The notes: generated by a model not told the origin, from the sequence alone. A stretch of DNA of 64,000 nucleotides from Nocardiopsis metallicus (GCF_014201115.1 NZ_JACHDO010000001.1:1612001-1676000), one strand, 5' to 3'; shown: positions 8,344 to 16,424, numbered from the stretch's first letter. Translations and numbers: made by a program.

Positions 8344-8742
8344 TCAGCCCTGTTCCTGACGGTCGTGGCGTTCCCGGGCGGCGCGGATGTCGTCGCGGTG
8401 TTCGTTGGCCCAGCGGTCCAGGGCGGTGAGCGGCTCCAGCAGGGTGTGCCCGAGTTCGGTCAGTGTGTAGTCCACTCGCGGCGGGACGCTGGCGTGTACG
8501 GTGCGCTCGACCAGGCCGTCCCGGACCAGGGCGCGCAGGGTCAGGGTGAGCATGCGCTGGCTGATGCCGTCGATGGCGCGGTCCAGCTCGCTGTAGCGGT
8601 GGGTGCGCTGGCCGAGCATGACGATGATGAGCACGCTCCACTTGTCGCCGACCCGGTCCAGGACCTCGCGAACCGGGCAGTCCTCGGGGTTCTGGGTGAG
8701 CTGGCGTTCGGTCAGGGGAACACGGGTGTTCGTTTCTGACAT
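8344..8742 (-). CDS. HxlR-family winged-helix regulator
   Basis: The 132-residue protein has the HxlR hallmarks: a conserved Cys in PEDCPVREVLDRVGDKW, the HTH segment HRYSELDRAIDGISQRMLTLTL, RALVRDGLVER and the wing YTLTELGHTLLEPL. Several family members (YodB, HypR, QorR) sense thiol-reactive or quinone stress through this Cys. It is divergent from a DsbA-family oxidoreductase gene, with two YodB-like boxes between them, so it probably controls that gene and itself. The start is set by AAGGAGG 7 bp upstream of the ATG. Confidence 0.9.
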   Translation of the reverse strand: MSETNTRVPLTERQLTQNPEDCPVREVLDRVGDKWSVLIIVMLGQRTHRYSELDRAIDGISQRMLTLTLRALVRDGLVERTVHASVPPRVDYTLTELGHTLLEPLTALDRWANEHRDDIRAARERHDRQEQG

Positions 8743-8775
8743 GAAAGTTCCTCCTTGTGGCCAGCCTTTCCTCCC

Positions 8776-8817
8776 TACATACTCACTGATAATAGGGTTA
8801 CGCACAATAAGTATGTA
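8776..8817. promoter_or_regulatory. HxlR-type operator region (two TACT-N7-AGTA-like boxes)
   Basis: The AT-rich spacer between hxlR and the DsbA-family gene carries TACATACT and AGTATGTA as perfect inverted 8-bp arms. Within it lie TACT-N7-AATA (8780-8794) and TACG-N7-AGTA (8799-8813), each one base off the TACT-N7-AGTA consensus known for Bacillus YodB. Their centres are 19 bp apart. The position 38-73 bp upstream of the hxlR start fits autoregulation and control of the divergent gene. Confidence 0.65.
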
Positions 8818-9015
8818 AGGGTCGGTGGTCAGTGTGAGCGGCTCGGAGCCGGACAGAGCGCGGGAATTGGAACCGCGGACGGTGCACGCACCTGAGGGCG
8901 GTCCTGGGGCGAGCGGGGGCCAGGAGCCCCTGCCCGCGGTCAGGGGCCTGGTGGCGTTGGGATCCGAGGACGCGCCCGCGTGCTCGGACGGAATCTGCTT
9001 GTGAGGGGAACGGCA

Positions 9016-9654
9016 GTGCAGATCGAAGTGTGGTCCGACATCGTGTGCCCGTGGTGCTACATCGGCAAGCGGCGCCTGGAGAAGGCCCTGGCGAGCTTCG
9101 AGCACGCCGACGAGGTCGAACTCCTCTGGCGCAGCTTCCAGCTCGACCCCGCCTTCCCCCAGGGGGTTCGCGAGCCGGTCTATGACTCCCTGGCCAAGAA
9201 GATGAACGCCACCCCCGACCAGGTCAGGCAGATGACCGAACAGGTCGAGCAGGTGGCGGCGCGGGAGGGGCTGCACTACGAGTTCGAGAACGCCGTCATG
9301 GTCAACACCTTCGACGCCCACCGGCTCACCCACCTGGCCAAGGAGAAGGGGCTGGGCGACCAGGCCCATGAGCGCCTGATGCGCGCCCAGCTGGTGCAGG
9401 CCCGCGTCCTGGACGACGTGGACACCCTGGTGGAGCTGGCCGGGGAGATCGGCCTGGACACCGAGGAGGCCCGCACCGTCCTGACCGGTGACGCCTACAC
9501 CGCCGAGGTCCACAGCGACATCCGCACCGCCCAGCAGCTGGGCGCCACCGGGGTGCCGTTCTTCGTGATGGACCGGGCCTTCGGTGTCTCGGGGGCCCAA
9601 CCGCTCGAGGTCTTCACCGCGGCCCTGGAGAAGGCCTACGCCCAGAAGGCTTGA
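9016..9654 (+). CDS. DsbA-family oxidoreductase (FrnE-like)
   Basis: This is a 212-residue cytoplasmic thioredoxin-fold protein of the FrnE/2-hydroxychromene-2-carboxylate isomerase-like group. The active-site CPWCYIGKRRLE is at residues 13-16 after the first strand (IEVWSDIVCPWC), and the family region NTFDAHRLTHLAKEKG and the cis-Pro loop ATGVPFFVMDRAFGVSGAQP are present. It has no signal peptide, so it probably acts on cytosolic disulfides. The GTG at 9016 is preferred for its GAGGGGA and because the IEVWSD strand follows at once. Divergence from an HxlR regulator suggests thiol/electrophile-stress induction. Confidence 0.88.
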   Translation: MQIEVWSDIVCPWCYIGKRRLEKALASFEHADEVELLWRSFQLDPAFPQGVREPVYDSLAKKMNATPDQVRQMTEQVEQVAAREGLHYEFENAVMVNTFDAHRLTHLAKEKGLGDQAHERLMRAQLVQARVLDDVDTLVELAGEIGLDTEEARTVLTGDAYTAEVHSDIRTAQQLGATGVPFFVMDRAFGVSGAQPLEVFTAALEKAYAQKA

Positions 9655-9701
9655 CCGCCCAGGGAACGGCCAGGGGCTCTGGCAGACCCGGGAACCGACT
9701 C

Positions 9702-9739
9702 AGGGACCGGCCTTGCGCCGCGTGCGGGCGCCGGTCCCT
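9702..9739 (+). terminator. Terminator of the DsbA-family gene
   Basis: AGGGACCGGC pairs with GCCGGTCCCT over 10 bp with an 18-nt loop, followed by TTTCGTG. It lies 48 bp after the stop and just before the IS3 insertion point. Confidence 0.7.
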
Positions 9740-9848
9740 TTCGTGTGCCCGGAGTATGTTTCGTGCCGGGTTCTTTAGAGGCTCGGAACCAACGCTTCGT
9801 CGTGTGCTGACACCGATTCCTGCCGGTAGCCCGGATTCGTCAGGGGTC

Positions 9849-11503
9849 TGATCGCGTCTTCTGATCCGGCACTTCGCCCATGGTGTCCCTGGTCCGGGCA
9901 GGAACGAGCCCTCGCGTGACGCCGCGGTGCGCGCCGGGCTCCACGAACCCCGGAACTGCGTGCTCCCTCCTTCCTGCTGCTCGTCGGATCAGGTCCCGAT
10001 CCTCAGGTGAGGGTCGGCAGAGCGGTCAACCGCTGCCAGCAGGTAGTGAACGCCTCCGCCCAGGGCCAGGACCGTTCGATACGCAGGAAGCGGCGGCGGG
10101 CGTGGCGGGCCAGACGGGCGGGCAGGTGGTAGATCCGAAACCGCATGCTCTCAGGCTCGGCATCCGCGAGGTCCTCCGCATCGTGCAGGGTGAGCAACCG
10201 CAGCCAGGCGTCCAGATCCGCGGCCAGGTTGGCCGCGAGCACCCACGCCTGGTTGACCTGCCAGGACGATGACGGCAACAACGCGAGCCCCATCGCCTTG
10301 TTCGTGCGCACCCGATCCTCGACCTCGGCGTGGTCTCGGTGCAGCGCGTCCAGAAACTGGGCCTGGTGGGAGCCCGGCACCCGATGCATCCGCTTGATGT
10401 TGGTCGCGCAGATGGCGTAGCGCCAACCGGTCTTCCTCTCCATGGCGGTGAGCTTGGCGGTGTGGCGGCGGGAGGGGCGTACCCGGCGGACGATGAGCCG
10501 CATCCCCTTGGGCCAGCCTTCGCGGGTGTTGAGCCCGGTCAGTTCGGCGACCTCATAGCCCTCTTGGAGGTCGCCTTTCTGGTCCACGGCGCTCTCCCAC
10601 GCGCTCTCGGGGATCTTCGCGATCGCCTCCTCGTCCGCGGTGGTGATCTTCCACCCGACGGTGAAGCGCACCGTCCTGCGGCTGGTGTTCAGCTTCTCCA
10701 GGTACTCGAGGAGGTCGTGGGTGGCGCCGGCTCCGTCGATACGGACGAGGATCTTGGCCCGGGAAGAGCCGGGGACCTGATCCAGGGCCCAGGTGAGCAC
10801 GTTGATGTGGTCGCTCGCGGTGTTGGCTCCGGCGTTGCCGGGGCGCAGCAGCATGGCCAGGCACTCGCCGGTGTTGGCGCACCAGGCGGCCAGGGGGTGG
10901 AACCCGAAACTGGACTTGAAGGTGGGTGCGGCCCCTTCCTTGTTGGAGGTGGTGGTGATGATCGTGGCGTCGGCGTCCAGCACGATCCATCCCTTCAGGG
11001 GTTTGCCCGCGACCTTCACTTGGGGGAACCCGCCGGGGCGCAGGTGCAGCAGCGTCCACACGTGGCGGCGGATCTGCCGCCGGGCCTTGGCGATCGCCGC
11101 CAGGGCCCTCTCGTCGAGGACGTTCAGGGCGCGGCGCAGGGTGGAGTCGGAAGTGGGTGGGCCGAACACGGGCCGGTGGTGCAGGCCCAGGCGTTCGGCT
11201 TCGGAGAGGTTGCGGGCGCCGAGCACGATGGCGATGACCAGGTGGACCAGGGTGGTGGCCCGGTCCCGCCAGCCGTTGGCGGTGCTGGTGGGCAAGGCTG
11301 TGGCGAGGGCCCGGGTGAGGCCGGTGCGGTCGGCGAGCTGGCGGAGCAGGACGGCTCCGGCATGCCCGACGAGGTTGGTGCTGTTGGCGGTCACGGACAG
11401 GCGGTGGTCCCAGGTAGGCTCGTGCACCAGAAAGGTGCTCCTGATTCTGCTGTGATGTTTCCTAGACAGTCACATCTTTGCAGGTAGGGGCACCTTTCGT
11501 GCT
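9849..11503 (-). mobile_element. IS1380-family insertion sequence nested in the IS3 element (approximate ends)
   Basis: The boundaries are inferred from a 10-bp direct repeat, GTCAGGGGTC, at 9839-9848 and 11504-11513. The second copy overlaps the IS3 orfB stop, and the left copy lies in what should be IS3 terminal DNA. The enclosed 1,655 bp is the usual size of IS1380 elements. I could not find convincing terminal inverted repeats at these exact points, and the repeat is longer than the usual IS1380 target duplication, so the ends may be off by several bases. A near-perfect hairpin (AAAGGTGCTCCT at 11431 with AGGGGCACCTTT at 11486) lies upstream of the transposase. Confidence 0.6.
10003..11427 (-). 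CDS. IS1380-family transposase
   Basis: A full-length 474-residue DDE transposase of the IS1380 family. Recognisable blocks are NLVGHAGAVLLRQLADRTGL, RDRATTLVHLVIAIVLGARN, SDSTLRRALNVL, the first catalytic Asp in IVLDADATIITTTSNK, FGFHPLAAWCANTGECLAMLLRPGNAG, the second Asp in ILVRIDGAGATHDLLEYL, and the C-terminal AEVEDRVRTNKAMGLALLPS with the final Glu region followed by NQAWVLAANLAADLDAWLRLL. It starts at GTG. There is no internal stop, so the element may be active. It is encoded in the same direction as the host IS3 element. Confidence 0.92.
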   Translation of the reverse strand: MHEPTWDHRLSVTANSTNLVGHAGAVLLRQLADRTGLTRALATALPTSTANGWRDRATTLVHLVIAIVLGARNLSEAERLGLHHRPVFGPPTSDSTLRRALNVLDERALAAIAKARRQIRRHVWTLLHLRPGGFPQVKVAGKPLKGWIVLDADATIITTTSNKEGAAPTFKSSFGFHPLAAWCANTGECLAMLLRPGNAGANTASDHINVLTWALDQVPGSSRAKILVRIDGAGATHDLLEYLEKLNTSRRTVRFTVGWKITTADEEAIAKIPESAWESAVDQKGDLQEGYEVAELTGLNTREGWPKGMRLIVRRVRPSRRHTAKLTAMERKTGWRYAICATNIKRMHRVPGSHQAQFLDALHRDHAEVEDRVRTNKAMGLALLPSSSWQVNQAWVLAANLAADLDAWLRLLTLHDAEDLADAEPESMRFRIYHLPARLARHARRRFLRIERSWPWAEAFTTCWQRLTALPTLT

Positions 11504-11504
11504 G

Positions 11505-12347
11505 TCAGGGGTCGGTCCTCCCAATTCCGCTGAATAGCCGGGGGTAGAAGTGGTCCTCGAACTCCGCTGGCGGCACCAGCCCGATCTCGCCGTGCAGACG
11601 GCGGTGGTTGAACCAGTCGATGTACTCGGCCACCGCGATCTCGACCTCGTCCAACCCCTTCCAGGGCCCGCGGTTACGGATCAACTCGGCCTTGAACAGC
11701 GAGTGGAACGCCTCGGCCAGAGCGTTGTCGTAGGAATCGCCGGTGGTACCGACCGAGGCCACCGCCCCCGCCTCGGCCAGGCGTTGGGTGTAGCGCACCG
11801 CGAGATATTGCACGCCGCGGTCGGAGTGGTGGACCAGACCGTCGATGCGCCGACCGACATGGGACCGGTTCCACACGGCCATTTCCAACGCGTCCAGGGC
11901 CAGGCTGGTGTGCAGCGACCTCGCCACCTGCCAGCCCACCACCCGGCGCGAGTGCACGTCGATGACGAACGCGGCGTAGACCCAGCCCGCGAAGGTGCGG
12001 ATGTAGGTGATGTCGGCAACCCACAGCTGGTTGGGAGCATCAGCGGTGAACGCGCGTTCTACCAGGTCAGGGCGGGTGTCCGAGGCTGTAGTCCCGACCG
12101 TGGTGCGGGGTCCCTTGGTGCGGGAGATGCCGCGTAGCCCGGCCCGTTTCATCAGGCGTTGGACCGTGCAGCGGGCTACCCGGTGGCCTTGGCGGTTCAG
12201 CTCTGCGTGGACCTTGCGGGCCCCGTACACGGCGTAGTTGTCGGCGTGTACCTGGTGGATCTTGGCGGTGGTGACCTCATCGGTGCGTGAGCGCAGTGAC
12301 GGGGCCCGGTTCTTGGCGGCGTAGTAGGTGGACGGGGCGACCTGCAA
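11505..12347 (-). CDS. IS3-family transposase OrfB (integrase core)
   Basis: The catalytic half of the IS3 transposase, 280 residues from the first possible start. It contains HTH_21 (VHADNYAVYGARKVHAELNR), the DDE core with ADITYIRTFAGWVYAAFVID, LVHHSDRGVQYLAVRYTQRL and a Glu region within NALAEAFHSLFKAELI, and the end motif YIDWFNHRRLHGEIGLVPP. In vivo it is probably made as an OrfAB fusion by -1 frameshifting at a U6C run (plus-strand A's at 12438-12443); the OrfB frame is open upstream through that run. Its stop codon coincides with the presumed IS1380 insertion site. Confidence 0.93.
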   Translation of the reverse strand: MQVAPSTYYAAKNRAPSLRSRTDEVTTAKIHQVHADNYAVYGARKVHAELNRQGHRVARCTVQRLMKRAGLRGISRTKGPRTTVGTTASDTRPDLVERAFTADAPNQLWVADITYIRTFAGWVYAAFVIDVHSRRVVGWQVARSLHTSLALDALEMAVWNRSHVGRRIDGLVHHSDRGVQYLAVRYTQRLAEAGAVASVGTTGDSYDNALAEAFHSLFKAELIRNRGPWKGLDEVEIAVAEYIDWFNHRRLHGEIGLVPPAEFEDHFYPRLFSGIGRTDP

Positions 12348-12403
12348 GACGCGGCAGATCGGCTCGACCCCGAACTCCTGCTGGTGGATGTCGATGAACG
12401 CGA

Positions 12404-12733
12404 CTATCTGATGTGTGGGCGGTCGAGCTCCGCCGCGAAAAAAGCCGACGCGGACTTGAGGATGGCGTTGGCTCGCCGCAACTCGTGCACTTCGCGTTCA
12501 AGTTCGGCCAGGCGTTGGGCCTGGTCGGTGGTGGTGCCGGGGCGGTCTCCGGCGTCGACCTCGGCCTGGGTGACCCAGTTGCGCAGGGTCTCGCGGTTGA
12601 TGCCCAGCTGGTCGGCGATACGGGCGATGGCACCGCTGCGGCTGGCCGGGTCCCGGCGAGCGTCCACGGCCATGCGGGTGGCACGTTGCCTCAGCTCATC
12701 GGGGTATTTCCTCGGTGCTGGCATGTCTCTCAT
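12404..12733 (-). CDS. IS3-family OrfA (helix-turn-helix protein)
   Basis: A 109-residue protein with an N-terminal HTH (PRKYPDELRQRATRMAV, then IARIADQLGINRETLRNWV) and a C-terminal leucine-zipper-like coiled coil (LAELEREVHELRRANAILKS). The end of the gene overlaps OrfB in the -1 frame at a U6C slippery run, the usual IS3 arrangement for making OrfAB transposase. The right inverted repeat of the element lies immediately upstream. Confidence 0.93.
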   Translation of the reverse strand: MRDMPAPRKYPDELRQRATRMAVDARRDPASRSGAIARIADQLGINRETLRNWVTQAEVDAGDRPGTTTDQAQRLAELEREVHELRRANAILKSASAFFAAELDRPHIR

Positions 12734-12783
12734 CCTTCCCAGGTTTGAGAGCCTCCATCACACCCGGCACGAAACAGTACTCG

Positions 12784-13325
12784 GATGCTGTTGGCGAATC
12801 CGGGTGGGGTCCGGGGGTGGTTTCCGGCAGCGGGTTCGAGGGCTTGGGGGTGGGTGGAGGTGTCCGGAACCCGGACTGGCACGTGTCCGTTGCTTCCGTA
12901 ACCGTCAGGTCCCCGGTGATCTTGCTACCAGGAGCAAGTTCGGCGCCGAACTCGCTCCTGGTAGCAAGATCACGCTGGAAGGAGGGGCCGAAACCGGCCG
13001 GGGTGGCGCTTCGATCGGTCTGTTCACCGGGCCGGGTAGGGGGTTCCCGCCGGGCCGGTGGAGGGCTCCGGCCCAAGGCCGCGCAGTTGGCAGTTGCCGT
13101 TGGCTTTTGGGCCTCTTGGGGCCCGTCTGCTACCCGACCACTCCTGCCCGTTTCCCTATAGCCGCCCACCGCCGTCGCAGCGAAGCGGGGCAAGCCGGAG
13201 CGCCTGATGGCTCGGCGAAGCCGCGACGGCGACGACCTCGACGCCCGCGGAGGAAACGGCAGCCATCGAGCGGTGGGAAACGGTGACTACAGCCCGGACC
13301 CCCACCCGGATTCGCCAACAGCATC
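12784..13325. mobile_element. Non-coding 542-bp element with terminal inverted repeats (MITE-like)
   Basis: The left end GATGCTGTTGGCGAATCCGG (continuing to 26 identical bases) is repeated as an exact inverted copy ending at 13325; the similarity extends to about 34 bp with one indel. The element is bracketed by the direct repeat TACTCG (12778-12783 and 13326-13331), a likely 6-bp target duplication. I find no coding frame with normal codon use inside it, but it holds a 58-bp palindrome. This is the structure of a miniature inverted-repeat element whose transposase is elsewhere. The family is not recognised. Confidence 0.65.
12916..12973. repeat. 58-bp near-perfect palindrome inside the MITE-like element
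   Basis: Twenty-eight of 29 base pairs match, centred on GGCGCC at 12942-12947; the only mismatch is 12936/12953. The outer arms read GTGATCTTGCTACCAGGAGC and the inner part AGTTCGGCGCCGAACT. It could form a large cruciform or RNA hairpin, or be a REP-type unit. Confidence 0.9.
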
Positions 13326-13457
13326 TACTCGGGGTGAGCCCGGCTCCCCCCTGCGGGGGAGGCCGAGGGGGCCGAACCACCCCTGTTGGGGAGGTACCCG
13401 GCGGTCTTTGGAGCCAGGGTGGAGGTGAAGGTTCGCCCACCCGCGAAGGAGCCGCTC

Positions 13458-14690
13458 ATGTCCGCCCCGCGCAGTACCGACCCGACCGGTTCCACTCCGG
13501 CTGCTGCTGGACAGTCCGCTACCGCCGCTGCTGCTACTGGACCGGTGGGTTGCGACCCGCGTTCCGCTCCCCGCGGCCGCGACCACTCCCCCGGCACCCG
13601 TCACCCGCCCGCCTGGTCCCTGCCCTACGGGGCCGCGCTGGCCTGGTCGGCCGCGGCCCTGGGCATGGCGTTGGGCTGGCTGACCGGGGTGGTGCCCCCG
13701 GGGCTGTCCGAGGCCAGCGCCTTCGGGGCCCTGCTCACCACCGGCCACCTGGGGGTGGCTGCCTCGGTCACCTTCCTGGTCGGCGCCCTGGGAGTGGTGA
13801 TCGCCCTGCTCCTGCCGCGCTCTCGCGCGCCGCGCCTGCTGGAGGCCTCGGCCTGGACCGTGTTCGCCGTACTGCTGCTGGCCTACATCGATTCCACCCT
13901 GCTGGTGTGGTTGGGTTACGGCCTGGCCATGCCGGTGCTGGTGTGGGTCGAACCTGCCCTGGGGGTGGACTACGTCGCCCTGACCCTGTCCGCGCACCTG
14001 CTCCAGACGCTGTACTTCACCGCGGGAGCGGGGATCTGGGCGTGGGCGTCGCTGACCCACCGCAGACGGCGACTCGGCGGATGCGTGCGGTGCGCACGCA
14101 CCACGGCCTGGACCCCCGACGCCGAACGCGCGCTGCGGGGGCGGGCGCTGCGCACGGGCAGGGTCGCGGTGGTCGGCGCCCTCGTCCTGGCCCTGTTCTA
14201 CCCGGCGCTGCGGTTGCCGTGGCTGTTCGGATACTCCATGGGGATGGCGGAGGAGGCTTTCGCCGCGGTCTCCTCGGACCCGACCGCGATGATGACCGGG
14301 CTGGGACTGGGGGCGGCCGGTGTGCTGGGCGCCGTGCTCATGCTGGGCCTGGTCCAGGGGTGGGGTGTGCGCTTCCCCCGGTGGATGGTGGGGCTGGCCG
14401 GTCGCCGGGTGCCGGTGACCTTGGCGGTGCTGCCCGCGACGCTGGTGGCGATGGCCCTGGTGGGGATGGGGCGCAGCGTCCTGGTGCAGTTCTGGCAGCT
14501 GGGCGGGGTCGAACCCGGAATGGGTTCGCACGCGGTGGCGTTCGGCGCGATGCCGCTGTGGGGCGCGGCTCTGGCGGTGGCGACCGCGGCCTACGCGGTG
14601 CGCCGCCGCGCCGAGTGCGGAGCGTGTGGGCGGGGCCTGCCCGAGGCCTGGCCGGTGGCGGCGCCTCCCCTCCTGCCCCGCAAGCGCTGA
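13458..14690 (+). CDS. Polytopic membrane protein, function unknown
   Basis: A 410-residue protein with a disordered Ala/Pro/Ser-rich N-terminal 55 residues and about seven to nine hydrophobic segments, such as GAALAWSAAALGMALGWLTG, VTFLVGALGVVIALLLP, AWTVFAVLLLAYIDSTLLVW, VAVVGALVLALFYPALRLPW and VPVTLAVLPATLVAMALVGM. A cytoplasmic loop carries CVRCARTT, and the end carries CGACGRG before a basic tail. I do not recognise a family; similar architecture occurs in uncharacterised Nocardiopsis/Streptomyces proteins. The start at 13458 follows GAAGGAG. An upstream in-frame ATG has no ribosome-binding site. Confidence 0.8.
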   Translation: MSAPRSTDPTGSTPAAAGQSATAAAATGPVGCDPRSAPRGRDHSPGTRHPPAWSLPYGAALAWSAAALGMALGWLTGVVPPGLSEASAFGALLTTGHLGVAASVTFLVGALGVVIALLLPRSRAPRLLEASAWTVFAVLLLAYIDSTLLVWLGYGLAMPVLVWVEPALGVDYVALTLSAHLLQTLYFTAGAGIWAWASLTHRRRRLGGCVRCARTTAWTPDAERALRGRALRTGRVAVVGALVLALFYPALRLPWLFGYSMGMAEEAFAAVSSDPTAMMTGLGLGAAGVLGAVLMLGLVQGWGVRFPRWMVGLAGRRVPVTLAVLPATLVAMALVGMGRSVLVQFWQLGGVEPGMGSHAVAFGAMPLWGAALAVATAAYAVRRRAECGACGRGLPEAWPVAAPPLLPRKR

Positions 14691-14721
14691 CCGGCTGCCC
14701 GACACCGCTCCGGCGCGACAC

Positions 14722-14765
14722 GGGGGCGGCGCCCGCTCCCCCGCGGGGGAAGGGGCGCCGCCCCC
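14722..14765. terminator. Strong bidirectional terminator
   Basis: GGGGGCGGCGCC pairs perfectly with GGCGCCGCCCCC over 12 bp, with a second GC-rich hairpin (CCCCCGCGGGGG) in the loop. It lies between two converging genes. Confidence 0.8.
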
Positions 14766-14807
14766 GTTCTGCCGTGTGCTGGCTCTACCTGAGGGGAGCT
14801 GTGGGAC

Positions 14808-16424
14808 CTACTGGAGGGGGACCCCGGGGATCTCGCCGAAGGCACCCGCGTACAGGGTCATCTCCTCGACCTCCGGGCCGGGGGCGGGGAAGACCGACAG
14901 CGCCAGGTACTCCTCGCCCGGGGAGAGGGTGAAGATCTCGTCGGCGAAGTCCTCGTACTCGCCTTCACCGTCGCGGATGCGGATCACGTAGCGGATCAGG
15001 CCGTTGCCCGGCTCCTCCAGGCGGAAACCGCCCATGGTGCCCTCGGTGTACTGCTGGGGGCTGCCGGGCAGGGAGGCCTCGTCGCCCTCCAGGTCGGCTT
15101 CGAGGTCGGACAGGGTGGAGTTCTGGAAGCCCACCATCTGGAACAGGTAGGCGCCGTCGCGCACCATCGGGTAGACGTTCAGGTCCAGGTCCTCATGGGT
15201 GACCGTGGTGAACGGGTCCAGTTCCTCGAAGTAGGGCGCGGGCGGCCCCACGTGGCGCTTGGCCGCGTCCAGACCCGACTCGCCCTCCTCGGAGTCGGTG
15301 TCGGACATGGGGACCTCGTACTGGAACTCCACTCGGCGGTTGCGGGCGCGGGCCTCCTCGTCGTCGTCCCCGCCCTCCTCGGCGACCGGTTCGTCGCTGC
15401 CCCGGCCCTCGGTGGTCAGGGTGAAGTCCGCACCCAGCTCCTCCTCCAGCAGATCGCGTACGGCCTCGGCGCGCTCTTGGGACAGGCCCTGGTTGTAGTC
15501 GTCCGCGCCCTTGCCGTCGGTGTGGCCGATGACGGTGATCTCGGTGCCCTCGCCCAGGTTCTCCCGCATGGACTGGGCCGCCTCCTGAATGGTGTCCACG
15601 GCTTCGTCGGTGGGGTCGGACTCGTCGAACTCGAACATGTTGTCCGCGTGCAGGGCGATGACCTCCTCGTCGCCCGCGCGGGTGGTGGAGGCGGTGGGGC
15701 TGTCCACGAAGCTCTCCATGGACATGACGAACCCGTCGGTCTCCAGGCCCGGCTCCGGCGGGCTCTCGGGGTAGACGATCTCGTCCTCGGGCAGGTCCCG
15801 GATGATCACCCAGGTTTCGGGGTCGATGTAGTCGTGGACGTCGGGTTCGGGCAACGGGGTGAACTCGTCGACGTAGCTGACCGGGATGCCGGGCACGTGG
15901 CCGGCGGTGGCACCGGTCAGGGTCAGGAACTCCACGTCCTCGCTGGGGGCGGGGAAGTACCGGCGGATGGGCTGGGGCAGGGTCTCGTGGATGGGGTCCA
16001 GGTCGCTGCCCTCGATGAAGTAGGTGCCGTAGGGCTCGCCGTGCTCTTCGCTGGTGATGGGTTCCAGCACCTCGCCGGAGACGGGGTCGACCAGGCGCAG
16101 GGGCGCGCCGGCGTACTTGAGTTCCTCGCCGGTGATGAACTCCAGGATGTTGCGGCTGATGTCGAGCATCAGGTACTCGCCGTTGTGCTCCAGGGCGTCG
16201 ATGGTCATCTCGACGGCGACGTCGTTGCCGCCCTCGACGAACATGCGGCCCGTGCGTACGAAGGGGAGTTCGACGTCCTCGGCGGAGACCTCCTCCACGG
16301 TCTCTGCCGTGGGGCTCCCCTCCTCGCCCTCTTCGGAGGTCAGGTCGCGGATGAGACCGCAGGAGCTGAGGGCCATACTCAGCGCGAGGACCGCGCTGGT
16401 CACGCCAAGGGCTCGTTGGGACAT
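14808..16424 (-). CDS. Secreted lipoprotein with OmpA/MotB-like peptidoglycan-binding domain
   Basis: A 538-residue protein that begins with a lipoprotein signal (SQRALGVTSAVLALSMALSSC, lipobox LSSC). An OmpA-family domain lies near residues 260-365: FEFDESDPTDEAVDTIQEAA, ITVIGHTDGKGADDYNQGLS, RAEAVRDLLEEELG and ARNRRVEFQYEVP. The latter two contain the conserved Asp and Arg that bind diaminopimelate. Flanking regions are very acidic and repeat a pattern (an ...EFLTLTGATAGHVPGIP-like block and a C-terminal EEMTLYAGAFGEIPGVP block), suggesting duplicated domains on either side of OmpA. In an actinomycete it would anchor the membrane to the cell wall. Function beyond that is unknown. Confidence 0.82.
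   Translation of the reverse strand: MSQRALGVTSAVLALSMALSSCGLIRDLTSEEGEEGSPTAETVEEVSAEDVELPFVRTGRMFVEGGNDVAVEMTIDALEHNGEYLMLDISRNILEFITGEELKYAGAPLRLVDPVSGEVLEPITSEEHGEPYGTYFIEGSDLDPIHETLPQPIRRYFPAPSEDVEFLTLTGATAGHVPGIPVSYVDEFTPLPEPDVHDYIDPETWVIIRDLPEDEIVYPESPPEPGLETDGFVMSMESFVDSPTASTTRAGDEEVIALHADNMFEFDESDPTDEAVDTIQEAAQSMRENLGEGTEITVIGHTDGKGADDYNQGLSQERAEAVRDLLEEELGADFTLTTEGRGSDEPVAEEGGDDDEEARARNRRVEFQYEVPMSDTDSEEGESGLDAAKRHVGPPAPYFEELDPFTTVTHEDLDLNVYPMVRDGAYLFQMVGFQNSTLSDLEADLEGDEASLPGSPQQYTEGTMGGFRLEEPGNGLIRYVIRIRDGEGEYEDFADEIFTLSPGEEYLALSVFPAPGPEVEEMTLYAGAFGEIPGVPLQ

Larger units (their letters stand above)
9757..12776 (-). mobile_element. IS3-family insertion sequence, interrupted by an IS1380-family element
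   Basis: The ends are matching inverted repeats: TGTTTCGTGCCGGGT begins at 9757 and its exact complement ends at 12776, with further similarity inward (AGGCTC-AACC). Both ends are flanked by the direct repeat GTA (9754-9756 and 12777-12779), a 3-bp target duplication typical of IS3. Inside, orfA and orfB lie at the right. About 1.66 kb of IS1380 DNA sits between the orfB stop and the left end. Without it the element would be about 1.36 kb, a normal IS3 size. Both transposase frames look intact. Confidence 0.8.

Noticed and set aside
9849..11503. Terminal inverted repeats of the IS1380 element
   Set aside because: I compared both presumed ends and found no convincing inverted match. The AAAGGTGC/GCACCTTT hairpin lies on one side only, so it is not a pair of element ends.
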